From Sporosarcina ureae DSM 2281 (GTDB lineage Bacteria > Bacillota > Bacilli > Bacillales_A > Planococcaceae), in contig NZ_AUDQ01000002.1 of assembly GCF_000425545.1 (NCBI RefSeq), positions 124,001-188,000 of the forward strand: 64,000 nt of DNA. Direction: 5' to 3'. Position numbers and translations under genes: made by a program. The notes beneath the pieces are model-generated. The model made no database searches. It was not told the origin of the DNA and saw nothing but the letters and a program-made list of their open reading frames with translations. This document shows positions 34,414-43,531 of this stretch, one piece after another (position 1 is the first letter of the stretch; each line of letters opens with the position of its first letter).

Positions 34414-35604
34414 ATGAAGACGAATAACAACTGGCACAAAGAGACGGCGATGATTCATGAAGGATATGACAGCGAGGATCATCAAGGAAGTCTGGCGGTG
34501 CCGCTGTATCAGACCTCAACCTATGTATTTGATTCGGCTGAACAAGGCGAGCGGCGTTTTGTGGGTGAAGAAGCGGGGAATATTTATTCTCGTTTAGGAA
34601 ATCCGACGGTCGCGGTGCTTGAAGACCGTATTGCTAAAATGGAGGAGGGCGCAGCAGGTCTCGCATTTGCTTCCGGTATGGCAGCGGTCAGTTCGGTGCT
34701 CGTTCATTTGACGAAGGCGAATGATCATATAATTTGCTCGCGTGGGATTTATGGTTGCACATTCGGATTCTTAAAAATATTAGAAGAAAAGTATAATATT
34801 ACGCATGATTTAATTTCCATGAAAACAGAACAAGAGATTGAAAAAGCGGTGAAGCCTGAGACTACATGTATATATGTAGAAACGCCAATCAATCCGACGA
34901 TGGAGCTAGCTGATCTCGAAGCGGTAGTCAATGTAGCCAAGCGTCATAATTTGAAAGTGGTAGTGGATAATACATTCTGCTCACCTTATATCCAAACACC
35001 GTTGACGTTCGGCGTAGATTATGTACTTCATAGCGCGACGAAATACATTAATGGACACGGTGACGTAATTGCAGGACTGCTCGTAGGTAATGATGCAGAC
35101 GAGATGGCGAAGATTCGTGGTACAGTGTTAAAAGATTTCGGTGGTATCATTTCACCTTTCGATGCGTGGCTGTTGTTACGCGGCATTAAGACATTACCTA
35201 TTCGTATGGATCGACATTCAGCCAATGCCAAAATTATTTTTGACTATTTACAGAAGCACCCGAAAGTAGAAGATGTATTCTATCCGTTTGACGATCAGCA
35301 TCCCCAGTATGAGATTGCGAAGAAGCAGATGAAAATGGGTGGAGGATTGATTTCCTTTACGATTAAAGGTGGAAAAGAAGATGCGCAGAAGTTGTTGAAT
35401 CATTTATCGCTCGTCAAATTGGCGGTCAGTCTAGGGGACGCGGAGACGCTTATGCAGCATCCAGCGACGATGACACACTCTGCTGTGCCAAAAGAAGACC
35501 GTGAGAAGATGGGTGTGTCGGATACGTTACTACGCTTATCTGTAGGTCTAGAGCATATGGATGATATCATGGCAGACTTAGATCAAGCGTTTGAAGCGAT
35601 CTGA
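34414..35604 (+). CDS. methionine gamma-lyase (Cys/Met PLP family)
   Basis: A 396-residue PLP enzyme of the Cys/Met metabolism family. The PLP lysine is in HSATKYINGHGD; PLP phosphate contacts in FASGMAA; SRLGNPT is conserved. The motif IYGCTFGFL carries the cysteine typical of methionine gamma-lyase (Cys116 in Pseudomonas), where cystathionine lyases usually have Gly, favouring conversion of methionine to methanethiol, ammonia and 2-oxobutyrate. AGGAGG before ATG. Its cre-like site suggests catabolite control. Other family activities (cystathionine gamma-lyase) cannot be excluded. Confidence 0.85.
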   Translation: MKTNNNWHKETAMIHEGYDSEDHQGSLAVPLYQTSTYVFDSAEQGERRFVGEEAGNIYSRLGNPTVAVLEDRIAKMEEGAAGLAFASGMAAVSSVLVHLTKANDHIICSRGIYGCTFGFLKILEEKYNITHDLISMKTEQEIEKAVKPETTCIYVETPINPTMELADLEAVVNVAKRHNLKVVVDNTFCSPYIQTPLTFGVDYVLHSATKYINGHGDVIAGLLVGNDADEMAKIRGTVLKDFGGIISPFDAWLLLRGIKTLPIRMDRHSANAKIIFDYLQKHPKVEDVFYPFDDQHPQYEIAKKQMKMGGGLISFTIKGGKEDAQKLLNHLSLVKLAVSLGDAETLMQHPATMTHSAVPKEDREKMGVSDTLLRLSVGLEHMDDIMADLDQAFEAI

Positions 35605-35610
35605 ATTGAA

Positions 35611-35648
35611 AAAAGCGAGCGTCCCATATCGGGGAGCTCGCTTTTTAT
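35611..35648 (+). terminator. terminator after methionine gamma-lyase
   Basis: AAAAAGCGAGC pairs with GCTCGCTTTTT. Confidence 0.85.
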
Positions 35649-35744
35649 ATAGGATCTTTAATGTTACGTTTGACAACGATTATATGTGTTGATTTATATA
35701 GCATGTAGATTCTGATTGGACCTCTTTTGCCGCGGTCGTGTTCT

Positions 35745-35816
35745 ACTGGTTGTTTCCCTTAAGCAACGCAAACCCTACCTACTTTTGCGTCCTTGCGACC
35801 CTATAGTCGCGCCAGT
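35745..35816. ncRNA. candidate structured RNA element
   Basis: An outer ACTGG/CCAGT stem encloses three hairpins in order: GTTGT...GCAAC, ACGCAAA...TTTGCGT and GCGAC...GTCGC. The strand of activity is unknown. The rest of 35649-36030 shows no gene. No known riboswitch class was matched with confidence. Confidence 0.35.
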
Positions 35817-35950
35817 GATGAATAAGTGTTCCGAATAAACATCTGCAGAACGCCATTTTTTTATGTCAGATCTGTTATCAATCCCAATCAGTAACTATAC
35901 ATGAATGAAGATTGTTTGTCAACAAGGCTTTACACTATCAGAGTCGCAAA

Positions 35951-35975
35951 GTTTACAAACTATTGAAAAGGGAAC
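35951..35975 (+). promoter_or_regulatory. possible sigma-B promoter of the baeRF gene
   Basis: GTTTAC, 13 bp, GGGAAC is a partial match to the sigma-B consensus, about 55 bp before the start codon. Confidence 0.4.
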
Positions 35976-36030
35976 TAGTAAATTAGAGCCTGTTGTTGCC
36001 TACAGGAAAATTTTTATTGGAGGGATTAGG

Positions 36031-37179
36031 ATGAACGTAGAGATTGTAAACGAATTTCCTCATGAGTTTTTGAAGGAGCAAGCGGAGACATGTATCTCCA
36101 TTTATCAACCGACCCACCGGTATCGACCTGAAAATCAACAAGACCCGATCAGATTTAAAAATTTATTACAACAAGTGCAGGAAGAGTTGTCTAAAAAACA
36201 TGCAGCGAATGAAGTGAAGAGTCTACTATCGCCACTTGAGAAACTAGAAGGCGAGCGTCCTTTCTGGGCACACGCAGGAGATGGACTGGCATTGTTTGCG
36301 ACGAAGGATCGTATCATAGCGTATCGTCTGCAACGTCCTGTGCCTGAATTGGCGATTGTGTCAGACAGTTTCCATATTAAACCGCTTATTCGCGTATTCC
36401 AATCTGCCGACCGTTATCATCTACTCGGCGTCAATAGACAAGAATTCAAACTTTTTGAAGGGAATCGCTATGGTATAAAGGAAGTAGAGATCCCTGAGGA
36501 ATTGGCGAAAACGAAGGACGAAGCGATTGGTGATCAAGTGACGGAGTCCTATTTAGGTACTGGCAATTCAGGTGGAGCTGCTGGAGCTGCTATGATACAT
36601 GGACATGGTGGTAAAAAAGATGAAATTGATATTGATATTGAGCGTTATTTCCGATATGTAGATCGAACGGTTGCGGAACATTACTCTAAACCGATGGAAC
36701 TTCCTTTATATTTAGTCACGCTCTCCGAATATCAGACGCAGTTCAAAGAGTTAAGTCATAATCCACACCTACAAGCCGAAGGAATTAAGTCCGACTTTGA
36801 GGCACTTAGCCTGGAGCAACTACGTAAAATGGCTTGGGAATTAGTAGAGCCAACGTACTTACAGAAAACAAAAGACTTAGTGGAGAACTTTGAAAATGCT
36901 AAAGCGAATGATCAAGGTTCTGGAAACATCCAAGAAATTGCTAAAGCAGCAAGTGAGGATCGTATTAGACGACTTATATTGGAAGATGATTATCTGTATC
37001 CAGGTAAAATGAATCTAGGCACAGGAGAAATACAGACGAATAACCTGGAGGAATCTGCAGTGGATGACGTCCTGGATGACTTAGCAGAAATCGTCTTTAA
37101 AACCGGAGGAGAAGTAGTCGTTCTTCCGAAAGAACGGATGCCTGTAGAAACGGGTGCAGCTGCAATTTTTAGATGGTAA
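36031..37179 (+). CDS. baeRF-type (archaeo-eukaryotic release factor-like) protein, family 3
   Basis: A 382-residue protein resembling the bacterial archaeo-eukaryotic release-factor-like (baeRF) group: N-terminal region like WAHAGDGLALFATKDRI, a central Gly-rich segment GNSGGAAGAAMIHGHGG at the position of the eRF1 GGQ loop, and a C-terminal eRF1-domain-3-like part (RIRRLILEDDYLYPG, VFKTGGEVVVL). Proposed to act on ribosomes in stress; experimentally little known. ATG at 36031 follows GGAGGGA; the frame is open 42 codons further up without a good start. Confidence 0.75.
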   Translation: MNVEIVNEFPHEFLKEQAETCISIYQPTHRYRPENQQDPIRFKNLLQQVQEELSKKHAANEVKSLLSPLEKLEGERPFWAHAGDGLALFATKDRIIAYRLQRPVPELAIVSDSFHIKPLIRVFQSADRYHLLGVNRQEFKLFEGNRYGIKEVEIPEELAKTKDEAIGDQVTESYLGTGNSGGAAGAAMIHGHGGKKDEIDIDIERYFRYVDRTVAEHYSKPMELPLYLVTLSEYQTQFKELSHNPHLQAEGIKSDFEALSLEQLRKMAWELVEPTYLQKTKDLVENFENAKANDQGSGNIQEIAKAASEDRIRRLILEDDYLYPGKMNLGTGEIQTNNLEESAVDDVLDDLAEIVFKTGGEVVVLPKERMPVETGAAAIFRW

Positions 37180-37185
37180 GAAGAA

Positions 37186-37219
37186 AATCCGGCCAAGAGA
37201 AATCTCTTGGTCGGATTTT
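37186..37219. terminator. bidirectional terminator
   Basis: AAAATCCG and CCAAGA pair with TCTTGG and CGGATTTT; serves the convergent baeRF and carboxymuconolactone decarboxylase-family genes. Confidence 0.85.
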
Positions 37220-37223
37220 ACTG

Positions 37224-37604
37224 TTATTTTTCTTGTTCAAGTATTTCTTTAGCTGCAGTCAACGCGGTTTGTACGCGTGGAAACCCAACATACGGAATGA
37301 GTTGCATGATGCTCTCCACGATTTCCGTTCTCGTTAAACCGACTGTCAATGCGCGCTTTACATGCGTTTGGATTTGTGTAGTCGCCCCTTGTGTGACAAG
37401 CGAAGCGAGTGTTACCAATTGTCTTTGTTTACTGTCGAGTCCTGGCCGTGAATAAATTTCCCCATACGCGAACTCCACTATGTACTTCCGTAAATCAGGT
37501 GCCAATCCTTTTAATGCATCAGCTGTCATCATGCGTTCGGCCTCTTCTTCACTCACATATTCCTTGATTTTCTCTAGTCCTGCTTCAATACGTTCTGTTG
37601 ACAA
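37224..37604 (-). CDS. carboxymuconolactone decarboxylase-family protein
   Basis: A 126-residue all-helical protein of the CMD/AhpD-like superfamily: REQLV-like segment SKQRQLVTLASLVTQGATTQIQ and HVKRALTVGLTRTEIVESIMQL. The AhpD CxxC redox pair is absent, so peroxidase-coupled activity is unlikely; a decarboxylase or other role is possible. TTG start after AGGGGG. Monocistronic. Confidence 0.82.
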   Translation of the reverse strand: MSTERIEAGLEKIKEYVSEEEAERMMTADALKGLAPDLRKYIVEFAYGEIYSRPGLDSKQRQLVTLASLVTQGATTQIQTHVKRALTVGLTRTEIVESIMQLIPYVGFPRVQTALTAAKEILEQEK

Positions 37605-37750
37605 TGAAATAACCCCCTATTTTCTTGTTGTAATATAAAGAAAGTATAGCATATTCTGATTATTGTTTTGATTTTCTGTCTGGAAATTATGTAGTTATTA
37701 TCAGTTTAAAACATAATAATGGTTCAAAGGATGTGAAATTCGTCATTATT

Positions 37751-37776
37751 GTTTAAGGAAGGCTAAGAGTAGGTAT
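37751..37776 (+). promoter_or_regulatory. sigma-B promoter of the yflT-like gene
   Basis: GTTTAA, 14 bp, AGGTAT: a perfect -35 and 5 of 6 at -10 for sigma-B. It lies about 45 bp before the start codon. Confidence 0.75.
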
Positions 37777-37821
37777 AGATGAATAGGTCAAAAAAACAAG
37801 TATTTATGGAGGTAATGAAGA

Positions 37822-38139
37822 ATGGATAAGTTTTTCCTAGAGAATGCAGTACAGGCTAAAAAGAAGATTGAAGAATTGGTAGCACAAGGTTACACACATG
37901 ATGAGGTGTATGTTTTCGCACATAGTGAAGATCGTGAAGACAAAATTTCAGATGCACTGGATTCAGAGCAAGTAGGTATGGCCGAGATGGGCTTCCTCGA
38001 TACAATGAAGAACATGTTCACATCTCGTGGCGATACATTGCGCGCGCAGATGGAGTCAATAGGTCTTTCAAAAGCAGAAGCTGAAGAAGGCGAAAGCGAA
38101 CTAGACAAAGGTAGACTATTACTAGTCGCTAAAAAATAA
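37822..38139 (+). CDS. general stress protein, YflT family
   Basis: A 105-residue soluble protein of the YflT/GsP17M domain family: N-terminal AVQAKKKIEELVAQGYTHDEVYVFAHSE, then an acidic middle and a final GRLLLVAKK strand. The B. subtilis homologue is sigma-B dependent and heat-inducible; the good sigma-B promoter here fits. GGAGG site before ATG. Biochemical function unknown. Confidence 0.85.
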   Translation: MDKFFLENAVQAKKKIEELVAQGYTHDEVYVFAHSEDREDKISDALDSEQVGMAEMGFLDTMKNMFTSRGDTLRAQMESIGLSKAEAEEGESELDKGRLLLVAKK

Positions 38140-38146
38140 GAAAGTA

Positions 38147-38186
38147 AAAAACCGGTCAGAGGATTGTATTCCTTTGACCGGTTTTA
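38147..38186 (+). terminator. terminator after the yflT-like gene
   Basis: AAAAACCGGTCA and GAGG pair with CCTT and TGACCGGTTTT, followed by a T run. Confidence 0.8.
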
Positions 38187-38204
38187 TTTTTGAATACAAA
38201 ACGA

Positions 38205-38235
38205 GTAGGACGCGTCCCCTTTGAAATGTAAATCC
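38205..38235 (+). repeat. interspersed ~30-bp repeat, copy 1
   Basis: GTAGGA, CGTCCCCTTTGAA, TAAATCC; a second copy with one indel and a few substitutions is at 44006-44035 in the same orientation. Both lie in intergenic DNA. Confidence 0.6.
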
Positions 38236-38254
38236 TGAGCTGTATCTCTATCAC

Positions 38255-39058
38255 TTACTTTTCTTCATTAGACATTGCCTCGTAATAAGCATCCACCGGT
38301 ATAAACAACCCGACCTTACCATGCGTCTCGTCATCTAGCGTAGCAAACACAATGCCGATGACCTTACCTTCTTCATTTATTACAGGACTTCCACTATTCC
38401 CTCTATAAACAGGTGCTTTTATCATGACGACAGGAATATCCCAGTCTGCTAGCTGTTTGTAGTCAATCGTGTGACCCTTATTTGCTATTCCTGAAAAGCT
38501 CAAAGGATTACCGATAAATGTAATTGGCTCATGGTCATAAAAAGTCGTTTCTTCCGCTAATGTTACGTGAGGGAGATTGGTTCCGTTCACTTCAAGTACC
38601 GCAAGATCGATGTCTGGAAACACTTTCGTGACATCTGCGGTGAATCGTTCGCCTTCAGGGAAAGAGACAATCATCGATTCATTGCCTTCTACTACATGAT
38701 AATTCGTAATAATGGTACCTTGTTCATTAATGGAAAACCCTGTACCTTTAGTATTTTCTGTAGCTACGACAACTACCGCTTCTTTATATTCTGCTATTTG
38801 TGGATCTGAAGATAACTCTGACGATGCTTGTAGAAACTCCAAAGCTGGAATCGAGTATATCTGAAAGACAATGGCGAACGTGCTGAGTGCTAGAGTAGTT
38901 GCCATGATCCAAAACATCCACTTAGGGAAAGGGCGATAGGTGCGTCGGACATTTTTTTCAGCAGCTGCTTTTTCTAATGCTTCACGTTGTGCTTCGAGTA
39001 CGAGATCTTGCAGTTCATCATCGTCCAAGTCTTCTTGATACGGATCTTTGCTATCCAC
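38255..39058 (-). CDS. membrane-anchored trypsin-like serine protease (S1C)
   Basis: About 267 residues: an acidic cytoplasmic N-terminus, one membrane helix (~47-68), and an extracytoplasmic HtrA-like protease domain with His121 (NYHVVEG), Asp151 (DIDLAVLEV) and Ser222 (GNSGSPV). No PDZ domain follows, unlike HtrA/DegP, so substrate control must differ. GTG at 39058 is chosen behind AGAGGTGGG; the ATG at 39082 lacks a spaced site. Divergent from ezrA. Confidence 0.85.
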   Translation of the reverse strand: MDSKDPYQEDLDDDELQDLVLEAQREALEKAAAEKNVRRTYRPFPKWMFWIMATTLALSTFAIVFQIYSIPALEFLQASSELSSDPQIAEYKEAVVVVATENTKGTGFSINEQGTIITNYHVVEGNESMIVSFPEGERFTADVTKVFPDIDLAVLEVNGTNLPHVTLAEETTFYDHEPITFIGNPLSFSGIANKGHTIDYKQLADWDIPVVMIKAPVYRGNSGSPVINEEGKVIGIVFATLDDETHGKVGLFIPVDAYYEAMSNEEK

Positions 39059-39355
39059 TAGTCCCACCTCTTTCTCGTACATAGTTTACCAGATAATGAA
39101 TGCGAAGGGAGCTAACCGAGTTTAGTGGGAAGATACTATATACTGTATAAATGAATAGTTCGCAAAATTTGTAACAATAGAATACGAAAATATGAATAAC
39201 CGTGTGGAAATATCCCAAGATGTGATAAAAAGTTCGTTGTTTTTTAAAAAAGATGTGAATAGAAGACGAAAATGCTTTAAACATGTTACGATATACTATA
39301 ATATCTAAAGTAGTCACTTTATGCGCGAAGTGTGGGATAGGGGGATCATAGTGAG

Positions 39356-41047
39356 ATGATATACGTCATCATTCCATTAGTTATCATCATTGTTTTAACG
39401 GTGATGGCATTTCTGTCTAGGCGAAAGCATATACAAGAAATCAGTGAAATGGAACAAGAAAAATTACAAATTCAAAACGAACCAATATTCGAAGAAATGA
39501 CGAAAGTAAAGCAGTTGAATATGACTGGCGAAACAGAAGAAATGTTCGAGAGATGGCGCAATAATTGGACAGAAGTAGTAGATGATCGCCTTCATAATGT
39601 AGATTTGCTTTTACTGGATGCTGAAGGGCAAGTGGATCGTTTCCGCTTTAAGAAAGCAACGGAAACAGAAAAACAAATCCGCGAAATCTTGAACGAATGT
39701 GAAAAAGAGATGCGAACGATCTTGCAGGAACTAAACGAACTGATTGGCAGTGAAGAAAGAAATCGGTTTGAAATTGAAACGGTAAAAGAACACCACCGTG
39801 CCGCGCGCAAAAAGATCTTAGCTCATCAGTACGCATTTGGACCGGCAGTGGAGCCTTTAGAAAAAGAGTGGGAATCCTTCAATCCTAGATTTGAAGAGTA
39901 CGACGCACTTATCGAAAATGGTAACTACTTACAAGCGCGTGAAATTGTGATTGTATTAGGAGCAAAAGAAGAACGCTTTTCGTTTTTACTTGATGAGATC
40001 CCTGCATTACTTAATGAGTTGCAAACGAAAATACCTGCTGCTTTGCGAGAATTGCGTAAAGGGATTATTGAAATGGAAGGTCAGGAGTATTACTTAGGAC
40101 ACCTGAAAATGCCTTCACGTTTTGACAAAATCGAACAACAAATTGCGGATCTTCGTCAATTATTAGCACGTTTGGATGTTGAAGAAGTAGCTGCGGAAGT
40201 GAATGAAATTCATGATGAAATCGAATCGTTCTACGACGTATTGGAAGAGGAAGTGAGTTCCCGTCATTACGTAGATGAGCATTTGGATCAAATGTTGGAT
40301 CTGTTTGAAGAACTTCAATATGCGATTCCAGATACGATTGAAGAAGTGAAATTCGTTCAACAAAGTTACCGTCTTGATGAGAATGAAGTCATTATTCCAC
40401 AAATGGCATTGCAAAAGTTGAACGCACTGGCGAAACGAATTGAAATATTCATTGAACGTCAAGATGCGAAAAACTTGGCCTACTCAGCTCAACAAATTGA
40501 GTTGCAAGAGCTAGTGGAAGAATTGGATGCAATCTCTGAAGCACATTCCAAGTTCAGTAACCGTATCAAAAATCTTCGAATCGATGAAAATCTTGTGCGC
40601 TCACGTATTGTGACTCTTGCACAGCAACTGCAAATTGCGGATCGTAATTTACACCGTGCCAATATCCCGGGTATTCCTGATGATATGGAAGTACAGCTTG
40701 AAGAAGCGGACGAACAAATATTCATCGTGAAACAAAGTCTAGAAGAAGTGCCACTTAATATGGCGTTGGTTGAATCATATGTTCAAAAAGCAGATACAGT
40801 AGTCACGGATGTTTGTGCGAAAGCGGCAGACATGATTGAAAATGCATTGCTTGTAGAACGAATCATCCAATACGGTAACCGTTACCGTGCGTCTCATCCG
40901 GAAGTTCACGAGAAATTGTTGAAAGCTGAAGAGTCCTTCATGCAATGTCGCTACTTAAGAGCATTGGAAGAAGCAGGTACTGCGGTTGAAGAAGTTGAAC
41001 CAGGAGCCTTGAAAAAGATTCAAGGTATGATTCAAGTTAAAGTATAA
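39356..41047 (+). CDS. ezrA: septation ring formation regulator EzrA
   Basis: A 563-residue protein with an N-terminal membrane helix (~2-20) and a spectrin-like coiled-coil cytoplasmic domain; length equals B. subtilis EzrA (562). EzrA restrains FtsZ-ring assembly at poles and binds PBP1 and GpsB. The helical repeats (EMTKVKQLNMTGETEEMFERWRNNWTEVVD onward) are typical. GGGGGATCAT site before ATG. As in B. subtilis, nifZ and thiI lie nearby, but braB is not between. Confidence 0.95.
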   Translation: MIYVIIPLVIIIVLTVMAFLSRRKHIQEISEMEQEKLQIQNEPIFEEMTKVKQLNMTGETEEMFERWRNNWTEVVDDRLHNVDLLLLDAEGQVDRFRFKKATETEKQIREILNECEKEMRTILQELNELIGSEERNRFEIETVKEHHRAARKKILAHQYAFGPAVEPLEKEWESFNPRFEEYDALIENGNYLQAREIVIVLGAKEERFSFLLDEIPALLNELQTKIPAALRELRKGIIEMEGQEYYLGHLKMPSRFDKIEQQIADLRQLLARLDVEEVAAEVNEIHDEIESFYDVLEEEVSSRHYVDEHLDQMLDLFEELQYAIPDTIEEVKFVQQSYRLDENEVIIPQMALQKLNALAKRIEIFIERQDAKNLAYSAQQIELQELVEELDAISEAHSKFSNRIKNLRIDENLVRSRIVTLAQQLQIADRNLHRANIPGIPDDMEVQLEEADEQIFIVKQSLEEVPLNMALVESYVQKADTVVTDVCAKAADMIENALLVERIIQYGNRYRASHPEVHEKLLKAEESFMQCRYLRALEEAGTAVEEVEPGALKKIQGMIQVKV

Positions 41048-41053
41048 CTATAT

Positions 41054-41092
41054 TCCGACAAAGCCACCGGTTTTCCGGTGGCTTTGTTTCGC
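41054..41092 (+). terminator. ezrA terminator
   Basis: AAAGCCACCGG pairs with CCGGTGGCTTT, then GTTT. Confidence 0.8.
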
Positions 41093-41121
41093 TCATTCAT
41101 ATAGAAAGGAGAGGATTACAT

Positions 41122-42255
41122 ATGTATTTTGACCATAGCGCCACGACTCAGCCGGATGAAAGAGTTCTTCGCACCTTTATGGATGCTTCTGCATCGTATT
41201 TTGCAAATCCTGCATCGCTACATGCGGAAGGAAAACGTGCAGAAAAGTTATTAGAACGTGCGCGGACACAACTGCTTGGAACGATAGGACTTGGACTGAC
41301 AGAAGGAATTTTCACTTCAGGCGGGACAGAATCCAATAATCTTGCCATACTAGGTTATGTGTACGCCAATCAGCATAAAGGTCGTCATTTGATTACAACA
41401 AGTATTGAACATCCTTCTGTATTGAATGTTTTTCAAGAATTAGAAAAACAGAACTTTACTGTGGATTATTTATCTGTAGATGAAGAAGGAAGAATTTCAT
41501 TGGATGAACTACAAGCGAAGTTGCAAAAAGATACAATTTTAGTTAGTATCATGCATGTTAACAATGAAATAGGTACGATTCAGCCGATAGAGGAGTGTGC
41601 AAAAATCATCCATTCATCGTCACGTGCGATGTTCCATTCTGATTGTGTGCAGAGTTTTGGAAAGTTCTCCCTTACTGACTTTACGGATGGCCCTGATCTC
41701 GTTTCATTATCCGCTCATAAAATTTATGGAATAAAAAATAGTGGATTTTTAGCGTTTCGTAAAAATATACGACTGCAGCCACTTGTCTTTGGTGGCGGAC
41801 AAGAACATAAATTACGTAGTGGAACCGTATCGGTGCCACATGCGGCGGCACTTGCGAAAGCGGCTCGTTTACTCGTAGAAGAAGTGGATATGCAACAGTT
41901 CCGACACTGGCGGAATGATCTGGTGGCGTTCTTCTCAGAAATTGATGAATGCAAAGTATTGGCACCAAACGCGAGCGCACCGTATATATTATCCGTCGCA
42001 TTTGCACAGATTACGGGGGAGATTGCGATTAACTTCCTGCAACAGCAAGGATTGATCGTTTCGACTTCTAGTGCATGTTCTTCGAAGAATTCGGATGTTA
42101 GCCATGTAATAGAAGCCATTCAAGTTCCGCAAGAGTTTGAAAAAGGCGTCATTAGAATTAGCTTAGGTAAAAATCAAACAATAGAAGAAATCGAACAATT
42201 GAAAGTAGCGGTTCGTCAATTAGTCGAGCTGATCAGAAAAGGAGTGGGGAAATGA
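41122..42255 (+). CDS. nifZ: cysteine desulfurase NifZ (IscS-like)
   Basis: A 377-residue class V PLP enzyme releasing sulfur from cysteine as a persulfide. PLP lysine in SLSAHKIYG; catalytic cysteine loop STSSACSSK; N-terminal YFDHSATTQPDE and TSGGTESNN. B. subtilis NifZ passes sulfur to ThiI for tRNA 4-thiouridine. The stop overlaps the thiI start by 4 bp, giving strong coupling. Confidence 0.93.
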   Translation: MYFDHSATTQPDERVLRTFMDASASYFANPASLHAEGKRAEKLLERARTQLLGTIGLGLTEGIFTSGGTESNNLAILGYVYANQHKGRHLITTSIEHPSVLNVFQELEKQNFTVDYLSVDEEGRISLDELQAKLQKDTILVSIMHVNNEIGTIQPIEECAKIIHSSSRAMFHSDCVQSFGKFSLTDFTDGPDLVSLSAHKIYGIKNSGFLAFRKNIRLQPLVFGGGQEHKLRSGTVSVPHAAALAKAARLLVEEVDMQQFRHWRNDLVAFFSEIDECKVLAPNASAPYILSVAFAQITGEIAINFLQQQGLIVSTSSACSSKNSDVSHVIEAIQVPQEFEKGVIRISLGKNQTIEEIEQLKVAVRQLVELIRKGVGK

Positions 42256-43454
42256 ACTGGAATACCATTTTAATTCGATATGGTGAAATGTCGCTTAAGG
42301 GAAAAAATAAGAGTAAATTTATCCGTAAACTGAAAGCGAATATAAAAGCGGCTTTGTCCGATTTAGGAACGGTTACGATGCGTGCAGAACGTGACCGGAT
42401 GTTCATTTATACAGAAAAACCGGAAGAACTGGATCGTGCAATTGAAATATTGCCGTCGATTTTTGGCATTCAATCATTCAGCCCAATCGTAATTTGTGCA
42501 CCTACATTAGAAGACATTAAAGAAACATCATTAAAAGTTCTTGGCAAAACGGAGACTGCTGGCAAGACATTTAAAGTAGACGTCAAACGTGCAGACAAAC
42601 GTTTCCCGCTCAATACAGGAGAATTGCAACAAGAATTGGGCGGTCATGTATTGAGAGTGTTCCCTGATTTAATCGTCCAAATGAAGAAACCTGAAATTTT
42701 ATTGTATGTAGAGATCCAGCATGAAGCGGCTTATATCTCTTCACACACATATAAGGGAGCAGGTGGCATGCCTGTTGGCTCGAATGGCCATTCGTTGCTA
42801 TTGTTATCAGGAGGAATAGACAGTCCGGTAGCGGGCTATATGATGATGAAACGCGGCGTGTCCTTTGATGCCATTCACTTTGCTAGTCCACCGTTCACAA
42901 GCGATTTGGCTATAGAGAAAGTAGAAGACATTGTGAGACAGCTAACAAAATTTGGGGCAGTCATTCGCTTGCATGTGATTCCGTTTACGGAGTTGCAACA
43001 AACAATTGTTAAACAAGTTCCAAGCAACTTGTCCATGACCACGACAAGAAGAATGATGATGAAAGTTGCCGAACAAGTACGAAAAGACACGAATTCACTT
43101 GGCCTGATCACAGGTGACAGCCTTGGACAAGTAGCAAGTCAGACGCTCGAGAGTATAACGGCTATTAACGAAGTGACGAATACACCGATCTTGCGTCCGC
43201 TCATCGCAATGGACAAATTAGAGATCATTCAGATCGCTGAAAAGATTGGGACATACGATATTTCCATCCGTCCATACGACGATTGCTGTACCGTATTCAC
43301 GCCACCGAGTAATAAAACGAAGCCGCAAGTCGAGAAAGTCGCGTACTACGAAAGCTTCCAGGAGTTTGACGACATGGTAGCAGAAGTCGCTAGTCAGCGT
43401 GTAACGACCATTCCGAGCAAGCAGACGAAAGAGGACTTCGAAGACTTGTTGTAA
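42252..43454 (+). CDS. thiI: tRNA sulfurtransferase ThiI
   Basis: A 400-residue enzyme that makes 4-thiouridine at tRNA position 8. N-terminal ferredoxin-like and THUMP domains (ILIRYGEMSLKGKNK; VDVKRADKRFPLNT), then a PP-loop ATP pyrophosphatase with LLLLSGGIDSPVAGYMM and SLGQVASQT. The C-terminal rhodanese domain of the E. coli enzyme is absent, as usual in Bacilli, where NifZ supplies sulfur directly. Conserved Cys in DDCCTVFTP. Confidence 0.95.
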   Translation: MNWNTILIRYGEMSLKGKNKSKFIRKLKANIKAALSDLGTVTMRAERDRMFIYTEKPEELDRAIEILPSIFGIQSFSPIVICAPTLEDIKETSLKVLGKTETAGKTFKVDVKRADKRFPLNTGELQQELGGHVLRVFPDLIVQMKKPEILLYVEIQHEAAYISSHTYKGAGGMPVGSNGHSLLLLSGGIDSPVAGYMMMKRGVSFDAIHFASPPFTSDLAIEKVEDIVRQLTKFGAVIRLHVIPFTELQQTIVKQVPSNLSMTTTRRMMMKVAEQVRKDTNSLGLITGDSLGQVASQTLESITAINEVTNTPILRPLIAMDKLEIIQIAEKIGTYDISIRPYDDCCTVFTPPSNKTKPQVEKVAYYESFQEFDDMVAEVASQRVTTIPSKQTKEDFEDLL

Positions 43455-43480
43455 AGAAAATATTACCTATTACCTTCCTT

Positions 43481-43509
43481 GCATGATATTTTGAAAAGTG
43501 ACCATTCTA
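43481..43509 (+). promoter_or_regulatory. sigma-G-like promoter of the SASP gene
   Basis: GCATG, 17 bp, CATTCTA fits the forespore sigma-G pattern (GNATR / CATNHTA). The expected start is only about 16 bases before the ATG, so the ribosome site is nearly at the 5' end. Confidence 0.6.
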
Positions 43510-43531
43510 ATGTCACAAGGAGGTGAACAAC

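Noticed and set aside
35745..35816. c-di-GMP-I riboswitch on the minus strand
   Set aside because: Only short words match and in the wrong order; no gene lies downstream on that strand.
35905..36030. Longer N-terminus for the baeRF protein
   Set aside because: The extension lacks a ribosome site while ATG at 36031 has GGAGGGA, and the extension overlaps promoter-like sequence.
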